Positions 23,104-35,420 of a stretch of 64,000 nt of DNA are shown one piece after another (the stretch's first letter is position 1; every line of letters starts with the position of its first letter). Origin of the DNA: Euwallacea fornicatus (Eukaryota; Arthropoda; Insecta; Coleoptera; Curculionidae). The position numbers were made by a program, and so were the translations under genes. The stretch lies in assembly GCF_040115645.1 (NCBI RefSeq), contig NW_027096063.1, positions 238,895 through 302,894 of the forward strand, written 5' to 3'. The notes under the pieces were generated by a model, which was not told the origin of the DNA, did no database searches, and worked only from the letters and a program-made list of their open reading frames with translations.

Positions 23104-26100
23104 TCGTGTAAATCGCATGATTTAGGGCTATTTCCATCATTTCGATCAATCCTGAGTTTCAAAATCGCCAATTCCGTGAATCGGCGACTTTCGTCGGAAA
23201 TTGACTTTTAACCATGCTTTGACGTAATTTCAACAACGCTGCGAGCAATTTTGTTCAAATCGTCTCCTTTTAGTAAAATAAGCCTAATGGGGCCATAAAC
23301 GACTAATTCCCAATTCGGCTGCGCTAGAACTGTCAGTTTTTGCCCAAATCCTGTAAATCGCACGATTTAGGGCTATTTCCATCATTTCGATCAATCCTGA
23401 GTTTCAAAATCGCCAATTCCGTGAATCGGCGACTTTCGTCGGAAATTGAATTTTAACCATGCTTTGACGTAATTTCAACAACGCTGCGAGCAATTTTGTT
23501 CAAATCGTCTCCTTTTAGCAAAATAAGCCTAATGGGGCCATAAACGACAAATTCCCAATTCGGCTGCGCTAGAACTGTCAGTTTTTGTCCAAATCCTGTA
23601 AATCGCACGATTTAGGGCTATTTCCATCATTTCGATCAATCCTGAGTTTCAAAATCGTCACATCCGTGAAATCGGCAACTTTCGTCGGAAATTGACTTTT
23701 AACCATGCTTTGACGTTATTTCAACAACGCTACGAGTAATTTTGTTCAAATCGTCTCCTTTTAGCAAAATAAGCCTAATGGGGCCATAAACGACAAATTC
23801 CCAATTCGGCTTCGCTAGAACTGTCAGTTTTGGTCCAAATCCTGTAAATCGCACGATTTAGGGCTATTTCCTTCATTTCAATCAATCCTGAGTTTCAAAA
23901 TCGCCAATTCCGTGAAATCAGCAACTTTCGTCGGAAATTGACTTTTAACCATGCTTTGACGTTATTTCAACAACGCTACGAGTAATTTTGTTCAAATCGT
24001 CTCCTTTTAGCAATATAAGCCTAATGGGGCCATAAACGACAAATTGCCAATTCGGCTTCGCTAGAACTGTCAGTTTTTGTCCAAATCCTGTAAATCGCAC
24101 GATTTAGGGGTATTTCCATCATTTCGATCAATCCTGAGTTTTAAAATCGTCACTCCCGTGAAATCGGCGAGTTTCGTCGGAAATTGACCTTTAACCATGC
24201 TTTGACGTTATTTCAACAACGCTACGAGCAATTTTGTTCAAATCGTCTCCTTTTAGCAAAATAAGCCTAATGGGGCCAAAAACGACAAATCGTCAACTTG
24301 GCTGTCCTAGAACAGTCAGTTTTTGTCCAAATCCTGTAAATCGCACGATTTAGGGCTATTTGCATCATTTCGATCAATCCTGAGTTTCAAAATCGTCACA
24401 TCCGTGAAATCGGCGACTTTCGTCGGAAATTGACTTTTAACCATGCTTTGACGTAATTTCAACAACGCTGCGAGCAATTTTGTTCAAATCGTCTCCTTTT
24501 AGCAAAATAAGCCTAATGGGGCCTTAAACGACAAATCGTCAACTTGGCTGTCCTAGAACAGTCAGTTTTTGTCCAAATCCTGTAAATCGCACGATTTAGG
24601 GCTATTTCCATCATTTCGATCAATCCTGAGTTTCAAAATCGCCAATTCCGTGAATCGGCGACTTTCGTCGGAAATTGACTTTTAACCATGCTTTGACGTA
24701 ATTTCAACAACGCTGCGAGCAATTTTGTTCAAATCGTCTCCTTTTAGCAAAATAAGCCTAATGGGGCCTTAAACGACAAATCGTCAACTTGGCTGTCCTA
24801 GAACAGTCAGTTTTTGTCCAAATCCTGTAAATCGCACGATTTAGGGCTATTTCCATCATTTCGATCAATCCTGAGTTTCAAAATCGCCAATTCCGTGAAT
24901 CGGCGACTTTCGTCGGAAATTGACCGTTAACCATGTTTTGACGTTATTTCAACAACGCTGCGAGTAATGTTGTTCAAATCGTCTCCTTTTAGCAATATAA
25001 GCCTAATGGGGCCATAAACGACAAATTGCCAATTCGGCTTCGCTAGAACTGTCAGTTTTTGTCCAAATCCTGTAAATCGCACGATTTAGGGCTATTTCCA
25101 TCATTTCGATCAATCCTGAGTTTTAAAATCGTCACTCCCGTGAAATCGGCGAGTTTCGTCGGAAATTGACTTTTAACCATGCTTTGACGTTATTTCAACA
25201 ACGCTACGAGTAATTTTGTTCAAATCGTCTCCTTTTAGCAAAATAAGCCTAATGGGGCCATAAACGACAAATTCCCAATTCGGCTTCGCTAGAACTGTCA
25301 GTTTTGGTCCAAATCCTGTAAATCGCACGATTTAGGGCTATTTCCTTCATTTCAATCAATCCTGAGTTTCAAAATCGCCAATTCCGTGAAATCAGCAACT
25401 TTCGTCGGAAATTGACTTTTAACCATGCTTTGACGTTATTTCAACAACGCTACGAGTAATTTTGTTCAAATCGTCTCCTTTTAGCAAAATAAGCCTAATG
25501 GGGCCTTACACGACAAATCGTCAACTTGGCTGTCCTAGAACAGTTAGTTTTTGTCCAAATCGTGTAAATCGCACGATTTAGGGCTATTTCCATCATTTCG
25601 ATCAATCCTGAGTTTTAAAATCGTCACTCCCGTGAAATCGGCGAGTTTCGTCGGAAATTGACCTTTAACCATGCTTTGACGTTATTTCAACAACGCTACG
25701 AGCAATTTTGTTCAAATCGTCTCCTTTTAGCAAAATAAGCCTAATGGGGCCAAAAACGACAAATCGTCAACTTGGCTGTCCTAGAACAGTCAGTTTTTGT
25801 CCAAATCGTGTAAATCGCATGATTTAGGGCTATTTCCTTCATTTCGATCAATCCTGAGTTTCAAAATCGCCAATTCCGTGAAATCGGCGACTTTCGTCGG
25901 AAATTGACCGTTAGCCATGCTTTGACGTTATTTCAACAACGCTACGAGCAATTTTGTTCAAATCGTCTCCTTTTAGCAAAATAAGCCTAATGGGGCCTTA
26001 CACGACAAATCGTCAACTTGGCTGTCCTAGAACAGTTAGTTTTTGTCCAAATCGTGTAAATCGCACGATTTAGGGCTATTTCCATCATTTCGATCAATCC

Positions 26101-26327
26101 TGAGTTTCAAAATCGTCACATCCGTGAAATCGGCGACTTTCGTCGGAAATTGACCTTTAACCATGCTTTGACGTTATTTCAACAACGCTACGAGTAATTT
26201 TGTTCAAATCGTCTCCTTTTAGCAAAATAAGCCTAATGGGGCCATAAACGACAAATTGCCAATTCGGCTGTCCTAGAACAGTCAGTTTTTGTCCAAATCC
26301 TGTAAATCGCACGATTTAGGGCTATTT
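22573..26327 (+). repeat. 3755-bp duplicated segment, second copy
   Basis: Second copy of 16921-20675, shifted by 5652 bp. Rare markers agree in both, such as the TTTTTGCCCAAATCC monomer (17685 and 23337) and the GATTTAGGGG monomer. Confidence 0.75.
24853..26327 (+). repeat. 1475-bp six-monomer higher-order unit, copy 3
   Basis: It matches 19201-20675 at a shift of 5652 bp and is followed directly by another copy starting at 26328. It is therefore the first member of a tandem run reaching 30261. Confidence 0.8.
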
Positions 26328-28786
26328 CCATCATTTCGATCAATCCTGAGTTTCAAAATCGCCAATTCCGTGAATCGGCGACTTTCGTCGGAAATTGACC
26401 GTTAACCATGTTTTGACGTTATTTCAACAACGCTGCGAGTAATGTTGTTCAAATCGTCTCCTTTTAGCAATATAAGCCTAATGGGGCCATAAACGACAAA
26501 TTGCCAATTCGGCTTCGCTAGAACTGTCAGTTTTTGTCCAAATCCTGTAAATCGCACGATTTAGGGCTATTTCCATCATTTCGATCAATCCTGAGTTTTA
26601 AAATCGTCACTCCCGTGAAATCGGCGAGTTTCGTCGGAAATTGACTTTTAACCATGCTTTGACGTTATTTCAACAACGCTACGAGTAATTTTGTTCAAAT
26701 CGTCTCCTTTTAGCAAAATAAGCCTAATGGGGCCATAAACGACAAATTCCCAATTCGGCTTCGCTAGAACTGTCAGTTTTGGTCCAAATCCTGTAAATCG
26801 CACGATTTAGGGCTATTTCCTTCATTTCAATCAATCCTGAGTTTCAAAATCGCCAATTCCGTGAAATCAGCAACTTTCGTCGGAAATTGACTTTTAACCA
26901 TGCTTTGACGTTATTTCAACAACGCTACGAGTAATTTTGTTCAAATCGTCTCCTTTTAGCAAAATAAGCCTAATGGGGCCTTACACGACAAATCGTCAAC
27001 TTGGCTGTCCTAGAACAGTTAGTTTTTGTCCAAATCGTGTAAATCGCACGATTTAGGGCTATTTCCATCATTTCGATCAATCCTGAGTTTTAAAATCGTC
27101 ACTCCCGTGAAATCGGCGAGTTTCGTCGGAAATTGACCTTTAACCATGCTTTGACGTTATTTCAACAACGCTACGAGCAATTTTGTTCAAATCGTCTCCT
27201 TTTAGCAAAATAAGCCTAATGGGGCCAAAAACGACAAATCGTCAACTTGGCTGTCCTAGAACAGTCAGTTTTTGTCCAAATCGTGTAAATCGCATGATTT
27301 AGGGCTATTTCCTTCATTTCGATCAATCCTGAGTTTCAAAATCGCCAATTCCGTGAAATCGGCGACTTTCGTCGGAAATTGACCGTTAGCCATGCTTTGA
27401 CGTTATTTCAACAACGCTACGAGCAATTTTGTTCAAATCGTCTCCTTTTAGCAAAATAAGCCTAATGGGGCCTTACACGACAAATCGTCAACTTGGCTGT
27501 CCTAGAACAGTTAGTTTTTGTCCAAATCGTGTAAATCGCACGATTTAGGGCTATTTCCATCATTTCGATCAATCCTGAGTTTTAAAATCGTCACTCCCGT
27601 GAAATCGGCGAGTTTCGTCGGAAATTGACTTTTAACCATGCTTTGACGTTATTTCAACAACGCTACGAGTAATTTTGTTCAAATCGTCTCCTTTTAGCAA
27701 AATAAGCCTAATGGGGCCATAAACGACAAATTCCCAATTCGGCTTCGCTAGAACTGTCAGTTTTGGTCCAAATCCTGTAAATCGCACGATTTAGGGCTAT
27801 TTCCTTCATTTCAATCAATCCTGAGTTTCAAAATCGCCAATTCCGTGAAATCAGCAACTTTCGTCGGAAATTGACTTTTAACCATGCTTTGACGTTATTT
27901 CAACAACGCTACGAGTAATTTTGTTCAAATCGTCTCCTTTTAGCAAAATAAGCCTAATGGGGCCTTACACGACAAATCGTCAACTTGGCTGTCCTAGAAC
28001 AGTTAGTTTTTGTCCAAATCGTGTAAATCGCACGATTTAGGGCTATTTCCATCATTTCGATCAATCCTGAGTTTTAAAATCGTCACTCCCGTGAAATCGG
28101 CGAGTTTCGTCGGAAATTGACCTTTAACCATGCTTTGACGTTATTTCAACAACGCTACGAGCAATTTTGTTCAAATCGTCTCCTTTTAGCAAAATAAGCC
28201 TAATGGGGCCAAAAACGACAAATCGTCAACTTGGCTGTCCTAGAACAGTCAGTTTTTGTCCAAATCGTGTAAATCGCATGATTTAGGGCTATTTCCTTCA
28301 TTTCGATCAATCCTGAGTTTCAAAATCGCCAATTCCGTGAAATCGGCGACTTTCGTCGGAAATTGACCGTTAGCCATGCTTTGACGTTATTTCAACAACG
28401 CTACGAGCAATTTTGTTCAAATCGTCTCCTTTTAGCAAAATAAGCCTAATGGGGCCTTACACGACAAATCGTCAACTTGGCTGTCCTAGAACAGTTAGTT
28501 TTTGTCCAAATCGTGTAAATCGCACGATTTAGGGCTATTTCCATCATTTCGATCAATCCTGAGTTTCAAAATCGTCACATCCGTGAAATCGGCGACTTTC
28601 GTCGGAAATTGACCTTTAACCATGCTTTGACGTTATTTCAACAACGCTACGAGTAATTTTGTTCAAATCGTCTCCTTTTAGCAAAATAAGCCTAATGGGG
28701 CCATAAACGACAAATTGCCAATTCGGCTGTCCTAGAACAGTCAGTTTTTGTCCAAATCCTGTAAATCGCACGATTTAGGGCTATTT
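26328..28786 (+). repeat. Ten-monomer unit: six-monomer unit with internal 984-bp duplication
   Basis: It starts like the 1475-bp unit, but at about 27583 it returns to the sequence found 984 bp (four monomers) earlier, near 26599, and repeats those four monomers before finishing normally. Total length is 2459 bp, equal to 1475 plus 984. The next six-monomer copy starts at 28787. Confidence 0.8.
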
Positions 28787-30261
28787 CCATCATTTCGATC
28801 AATCCTGAGTTTCAAAATCGCCAATTCCGTGAATCGGCGACTTTCGTCGGAAATTGACCGTTAACCATGTTTTGACGTTATTTCAACAACGCTGCGAGTA
28901 ATGTTGTTCAAATCGTCTCCTTTTAGCAATATAAGCCTAATGGGGCCATAAACGACAAATTGCCAATTCGGCTTCGCTAGAACTGTCAGTTTTTGTCCAA
29001 ATCCTGTAAATCGCACGATTTAGGGCTATTTCCATCATTTCGATCAATCCTGAGTTTTAAAATCGTCACTCCCGTGAAATCGGCGAGTTTCGTCGGAAAT
29101 TGACTTTTAACCATGCTTTGACGTTATTTCAACAACGCTACGAGTAATTTTGTTCAAATCGTCTCCTTTTAGCAAAATAAGCCTAATGGGGCCATAAACG
29201 ACAAATTCCCAATTCGGCTTCGCTAGAACTGTCAGTTTTGGTCCAAATCCTGTAAATCGCACGATTTAGGGCTATTTCCTTCATTTCAATCAATCCTGAG
29301 TTTCAAAATCGCCAATTCCGTGAAATCAGCAACTTTCGTCGGAAATTGACTTTTAACCATGCTTTGACGTTATTTCAACAACGCTACGAGTAATTTTGTT
29401 CAAATCGTCTCCTTTTAGCAAAATAAGCCTAATGGGGCCTTACACGACAAATCGTCAACTTGGCTGTCCTAGAACAGTTAGTTTTTGTCCAAATCGTGTA
29501 AATCGCACGATTTAGGGCTATTTCCATCATTTCGATCAATCCTGAGTTTTAAAATCGTCACTCCCGTGAAATCGGCGAGTTTCGTCGGAAATTGACCTTT
29601 AACCATGCTTTGACGTTATTTCAACAACGCTACGAGCAATTTTGTTCAAATCGTCTCCTTTTAGCAAAATAAGCCTAATGGGGCCAAAAACGACAAATCG
29701 TCAACTTGGCTGTCCTAGAACAGTCAGTTTTTGTCCAAATCGTGTAAATCGCATGATTTAGGGCTATTTCCTTCATTTCGATCAATCCTGAGTTTCAAAA
29801 TCGCCAATTCCGTGAAATCGGCGACTTTCGTCGGAAATTGACCGTTAGCCATGCTTTGACGTTATTTCAACAACGCTACGAGCAATTTTGTTCAAATCGT
29901 CTCCTTTTAGCAAAATAAGCCTAATGGGGCCTTACACGACAAATCGTCAACTTGGCTGTCCTAGAACAGTTAGTTTTTGTCCAAATCGTGTAAATCGCAC
30001 GATTTAGGGCTATTTCCATCATTTCGATCAATCCTGAGTTTCAAAATCGTCACATCCGTGAAATCGGCGACTTTCGTCGGAAATTGACCTTTAACCATGC
30101 TTTGACGTTATTTCAACAACGCTACGAGTAATTTTGTTCAAATCGTCTCCTTTTAGCAAAATAAGCCTAATGGGGCCATAAACGACAAATTGCCAATTCG
30201 GCTGTCCTAGAACAGTCAGTTTTTGTCCAAATCCTGTAAATCGCACGATTTAGGGCTATTT
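28787..30261 (+). repeat. 1475-bp six-monomer higher-order unit, last tandem copy
   Basis: It matches 24853-26327. At 30262 the array switches (TTTCCATC becomes TTTGCATC) to the sequence that follows copy 2 at 20676. This is the arrangement expected if the three tandem units arose between one original pair of flanks. Confidence 0.8.
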
Positions 30262-31878
30262 GCATCATTTCGATCAATCCTGAGTTTCAAAATCGTCACA
30301 TCCGTGAAATCGGCGACTTTCGTCGGAAATTGACCGTTAACCATGCTTTGACGTTATTTCAACAATGATGCGAGTAATTTTGTTCAAATCGTCTCCTTTT
30401 AGCAAAATAAGCCTAATGGGGCCTTAAACGACAAATCGTCAACTTGGCTGTCCTAGAACAGTCAGTTTTTGTCCAAATCCTGTAAATCGCACGATTTAGG
30501 GCTATTTCCATCATTTCGATCAATCCTGAGTTTCAAAATCGTCACATCCGTGAAATCGGCGACTTTCGTCGGAAATTGACCTTTAACCATGCTTTGACGT
30601 TATTTCAACAACGCTACGAGTAATTTTGTTCAAATCGTCTCCTTTTAGCAAAATAAGCCTAATGGGGCCATAAACGACAAATTGCCAATTCGGCTGTCCT
30701 AGAACAGTCAGTTTTTGTCCAAATCCTGTAAATCGCACGATTTAGGGCTATTTCCATCATTTCGATCAATCCTGAGTTTCAAAATCGCCAATTCCGTGAA
30801 TCGGCGACTTTCGTCGGAAATTGACTTTTAACCATGCTTTGACGTAATTTCAACAACGCTGCGAGCAATTTTGTTCAAATCGTCTCCTTTTAGCAAAATA
30901 AGCCTAATGGGGCCATAAACGACAAATTGCCAATTCGGCTGTCCTAGAACAGTCAGTTTTTGTCCAAATCGTGTAAATCGCACGATTTAGGGCTATTTGC
31001 ATCATTTCGATCAATCCTGAGTTTCAAAATCGTCACATCCGTGAAATCGGCGACTTTCGTCGGAAATTGACCGTTAACCATGCTTTGACGTTATTTCAAC
31101 AATGATGCGAGTAATTTTGTTCAAATCGTCTCCTTTTAGCAAAATAAGCCTAATGGGGCCTTAAACGACAAATCGTCAACTTGGCTGTCCTAGAACAGTC
31201 AGTTTTTGTCCAAATCCTGTAAATCGCACGATTTAGGGCTATTTGCATCATTTCGATCAATCCTGAGTTTCAAAATCGTCACATCCGTGAAATCGGCGAC
31301 TTTCGTCGAAAATTGACCGTTAACCATGCTTTGACGTTATTTCAACAATGCTGCGAGTAATTTTGTTCAAATCGTCTCCTTTTAGCAAAATAAGCCTAAT
31401 GGGGCCTTAAACGACAAATCGTCAACTGGGCTGTCCTAGAACAGTCAGTTTTTGTCCAAATCGTGTAAATCGCATGATTTAGGGCTATTTCCATCATTTC
31501 GATCAATCCTGAGTTTCAAAATCGCCAATTCCGTGAATCGGCGACTTTCGTCGGAAATTGACTTTTAACCATGCTTTGACGTAATTTCAACAACGCTGCG
31601 AGCAATTTTGTTCAAATCGTCTCCTTTTAGTAAAATAAGCCTAATGGGGCCATAAACGACTAATTCCCAATTCGGCTGCGCTAGAACTGTCAGTTTTTGC
31701 CCAAATCCTGTAAATCGCACGATTTAGGGCTATTTCCATCATTTCGATCAATCCTGAGTTTCAAAATCGCCAATTCCGTGAATCGGCGACTTTCGTCGGA
31801 AATTGAATTTTAACCATGCTTTGACGTAATTTCAACAACGCTGCGAGCAATTTTGTTCAAATCGTCTCCTTTTAGCAA

Positions 31879-32800
31879 TATAAGCTTAATGGGGCCATAA
31901 ACGACAAATTGCCAATTCGGCTTCTCTAGAACTGTCAGTTTTTGTCCAAATCCTGTAAATCGCACGATTTAGGGCTATTTCCATCATTTCGATCAATCCT
32001 GAGTTTCAAAATCGTCACATCCGTGAAATCGGCGACTTTCGTCGGAAATTGACCTTTAACCATGCTTTGACATTATTTCAACAACGCTACGAGTAATTTT
32101 GTTAAAATCGTCTCCTTTTAGCAAAATAAGCCTAATGGGGCCATAAACGACAAATTGCCAATTCGGCTGCGCTAGAACTGTCAGTTTTTGTCCAAATCGT
32201 GTAAATCGCACGATTTAGGGCTATTTCCTTCATTTCGATAAATCCTAAGTTTCAAAATCGCCAATTCCGTGAAATCGACGCGTTTCGTCGGAAATTGACC
32301 TTTAACCATGTTTTGACGTTATTTCAACAACGCTGCGAGTAATGCTGTTTAAATCGTCTCCTTTTAGCAATATAAGCTTAATGGGGCCATAAACGACAAA
32401 TTGCCAATTCGGCTTCGCTAGAACTGTCAGTTTTTGTCCAAATCCTGTAAATCGCACGATTTAGGGCTATTTCCATCATTTCGATCAATCCTGAGTTTCA
32501 AAATCGTCAATTCCGCGAAATCGGCGACTTTCGTCGGAAATTGACCTTTAACCATGTTTTGACGTTATTTCAACAACGCTACGAGTAATTTTGTTCAAAT
32601 CGTCTCCTTATAGCAAAATAAGCCTAATGGGGCCATAAACGACAAATTGCCAATTCGGCTGCGCTAGAACTGTCAGTTTTTGTCCAAATCGTGTAAATCG
32701 CACGATTTAGGGCTATTTCCATCATTTCGATCAATCCTGAGTTTCAAAATCGTCAATTCCGCGAAATCGGCGACTTTCGTCGGAAATTGACCTTTAACCA
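31879..32800 (+). repeat. Family B segment inside family A
   Basis: The A sequence stops within AGCAA at about 31878 and continues as B (TATAAGCTTAATGG, CTTCTCTAG, GACATTATT, CGATAAATCCTAAG, GCTGTTTAAATCG). From 31880 to about 32507 it matches 7305 onward at a shift of 24575. From about 32508 it follows a different B stretch (CAATTCCGCG, CTTATAGC) like that near 5220-5480. It returns to A between about 32763 and 32803 (CATGCTTTGACG). The piece is in phase with the monomer register at both ends. Confidence 0.75.
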
Positions 32801-35420
32801 TGCTTTGACGTTATTTCAACAACGCTACGAGTAATTTTGTTCAAATCGTCTCCTTTTAGCAAAATAAGCCTAATGGGGCCATAAACGACAAATTGCCAAT
32901 TCGGCTTCGCTAGAACTGTCAGTTTTTGTCCAAATCCTGTAAATCGCACGATTTAGGGGTATTTCCATCATTTCGATCAATCCTGAGTTTTAAAATCGTC
33001 ACTCCCGTGAAATCGGCGAGTTTCGTCGGAAATTGACCTTTAACCATGCTTTGACGTTATTTCAACAACGCTACGAGCAATTTTGTTCAAATCGTCTCCT
33101 TTTAGCAAAATAAGCCTAATGGGGCCAAAAACGACAAATCGTCAACTTGGCTGTCCTAGAACAGTCAGTTTTTGTCCAAATCCTGTAAATCGCACGATTT
33201 AGGGCTATTTGCATCATTTCGATCAATCCTGAGTTTCAAAATCGTCACATCCGTGAAATCGGCGACTTTCGTCGGAAATTGACTTTTAACCATGCTTTGA
33301 CGTAATTTCAACAACGCTGCGAGCAATTTTGTTCAAATCGTCTCCTTTTAGCAAAATAAGCCTAATGGGGCCTTAAACGACAAATCGTCAACTTGGCTGT
33401 CCTAGAACAGTCAGTTTTTGTCCAAATCCTGTAAATCGCACGATTTAGGGCTATTTCCATCATTTCGATCAATCCTGAGTTTCAAAATCGCCAATTCCGT
33501 GAATCGGCGACTTTCGTCGGAAATTGACTTTTAACCATGCTTTGACGTAATTTCAACAACGCTGCGAGCAATTTTGTTCAAATCGTCTCCTTTTAGCAAA
33601 ATAAGCCTAATGGGGCCTTAAACGACAAATCGTCAACTTGGCTGTCCTAGAACAGTCAGTTTTTGTCCAAATCCTGTAAATCGCACGATTTAGGGCTATT
33701 TCCATCATTTCGATCAATCCTGAGTTTCAAAATCGCCAATTCCGTGAATCGGCGACTTTCGTCGGAAATTGACCGTTAACCATGTTTTGACGTTATTTCA
33801 ACAACGCTGCGAGTAATGTTGTTCAAATCGTCTCCTTTTAGCAATATAAGCCTAATGGGGCCATAAACGACAAATTGCCAATTCGGCTTCGCTAGAACTG
33901 TCAGTTTTTGTCCAAATCCTGTAAATCGCACGATTTAGGGCTATTTCCATCATTTCGATCAATCCTGAGTTTTAAAATCGTCACTCCCGTGAAATCGGCG
34001 AGTTTCGTCGGAAATTGACTTTTAACCATGCTTTGACGTTATTTCAACAACGCTACGAGTAATTTTGTTCAAATCGTCTCCTTTTAGCAAAATAAGCCTA
34101 ATGGGGCCATAAACGACAAATTCCCAATTCGGCTTCGCTAGAACTGTCAGTTTTGGTCCAAATCCTGTAAATCGCACGATTTAGGGCTATTTCCATCATT
34201 TCGATCAATCCTGAGTTTCAAAATCGTCACATCCGTGAAATCGGCAACTTTCGTCGGAAATTGACCGTTAACCATGTTTTGACGTTATTTCAACAACGCT
34301 GCGAGTAATGTTGTTCAAATCGTCTCCTTTTAGCAATATAAGCCTAATGGGGCCATAAACGACAAATTCCCAATTCGGCTTCGCTAGAATTGTCAGTTTT
34401 GGTCCAAATCCTGTAAATCGCACGATTTAGGGCTATTTCCTTCATTTCAATCAATCCTGAGTTTCAAAATCGCCAATTCCGTGAAATCAGCATCTTTCGT
34501 CGGAAATTGACTTTTAACCATGCTTTGACGTTATTTCAACAACGCTACGAGTAATTTTGTTCAAATCGTCTCCTTTTAGCAAAATAAGCCTAATGGGGCC
34601 AAAAACGACAAATCGTCAACTTGGCTGTCCTAGAACAGTCAGTTTTTGTCCAAATCGTGTAAATCGCATGATTTAGGGCTATTTCCTTCATTTCGATCAA
34701 TCCTGAGTTTCAAAATCGCCACTTCCGTGAAATCGGCGACTTTCGTCGGAAATTGACCGTTAGCCATGCTTTGACGTTATTTCAACAACGCTACGAGCAA
34801 TTTTGTTCAAATCGTCTCCTTTTAGCAAAATAAGCCTAATGGGGCCTTAAACGACAAATCGTCAACTTGGCTGTCCTAGAACAGTTAGTTTTTGTCCAAA
34901 TCCTGTAAATCGCACGGTTTAGGGCTATTTCCATCATTTCGATCAATCCTGAGTTTTAAAATCGTCACTCCCGTGAAATCGGCGAGTTTCGTCGGAAATT
35001 GACCTTTAACCATGCTTTGACGTTATTTCAACAACGCTACGAGCAATTTTGTTCAAATCGTCTCCTTTTAGCAAAATAAGCCTAATGGGGCCAAAAACGA
35101 CAAATCGTCAACTTGGCTGTCCTAGAACAGTCAGTTTTTGTCCAAATCGTGTAAATCGCATGATTTAGGGCTATTTCCATCATTTCGATCAATCCTGAGT
35201 TTCAAAATCGCCAATTCCGTGAATCGGCGACTTTCGTCGGAAATTGACTTTTAACCATGCTTTGACGTAATTTCAACAACGCTGCGAGCAATTTTGTTCA
35301 AATCGTCTCCTTTTAGCAAAATAAGCCTAATGGGGCCATAAACGACAAATTCCCAATTCGGCTGCGCTAGAACTGTCAGTTTTTGTCCAAATCCTGTAAA
35401 TCGCACGATTTAGGGCTATT
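32801..35420 (+). repeat. Family A monomers after the B segment
   Basis: From the GATTTAGGGG monomer at about 32956 to near 34190 the order matches 24107 to about 25340 at a shift of 8849 bp. After that the order changes. A monomer of the TTCAATC subtype here has ATCAGCATC (near 34489), a private base change. No genes. Confidence 0.75.

Larger units (their letters stand above)
9594..31878 (+). repeat. Family A monomers, central block
   Basis: About 90 family-A monomers. Markers include CATGATTT, GACCGTTAGCC, CAGTTTTGGTCC with TTCATTTCAATC, CAATGATGCGAG, GGCCAAAAACG and GGCCTTACACG. These subtypes recur in fixed order, which exposes higher-order units of 4, 5, 6 and 23 monomers, listed separately. 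No genes and no foreign insertions. Confidence 0.85.
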
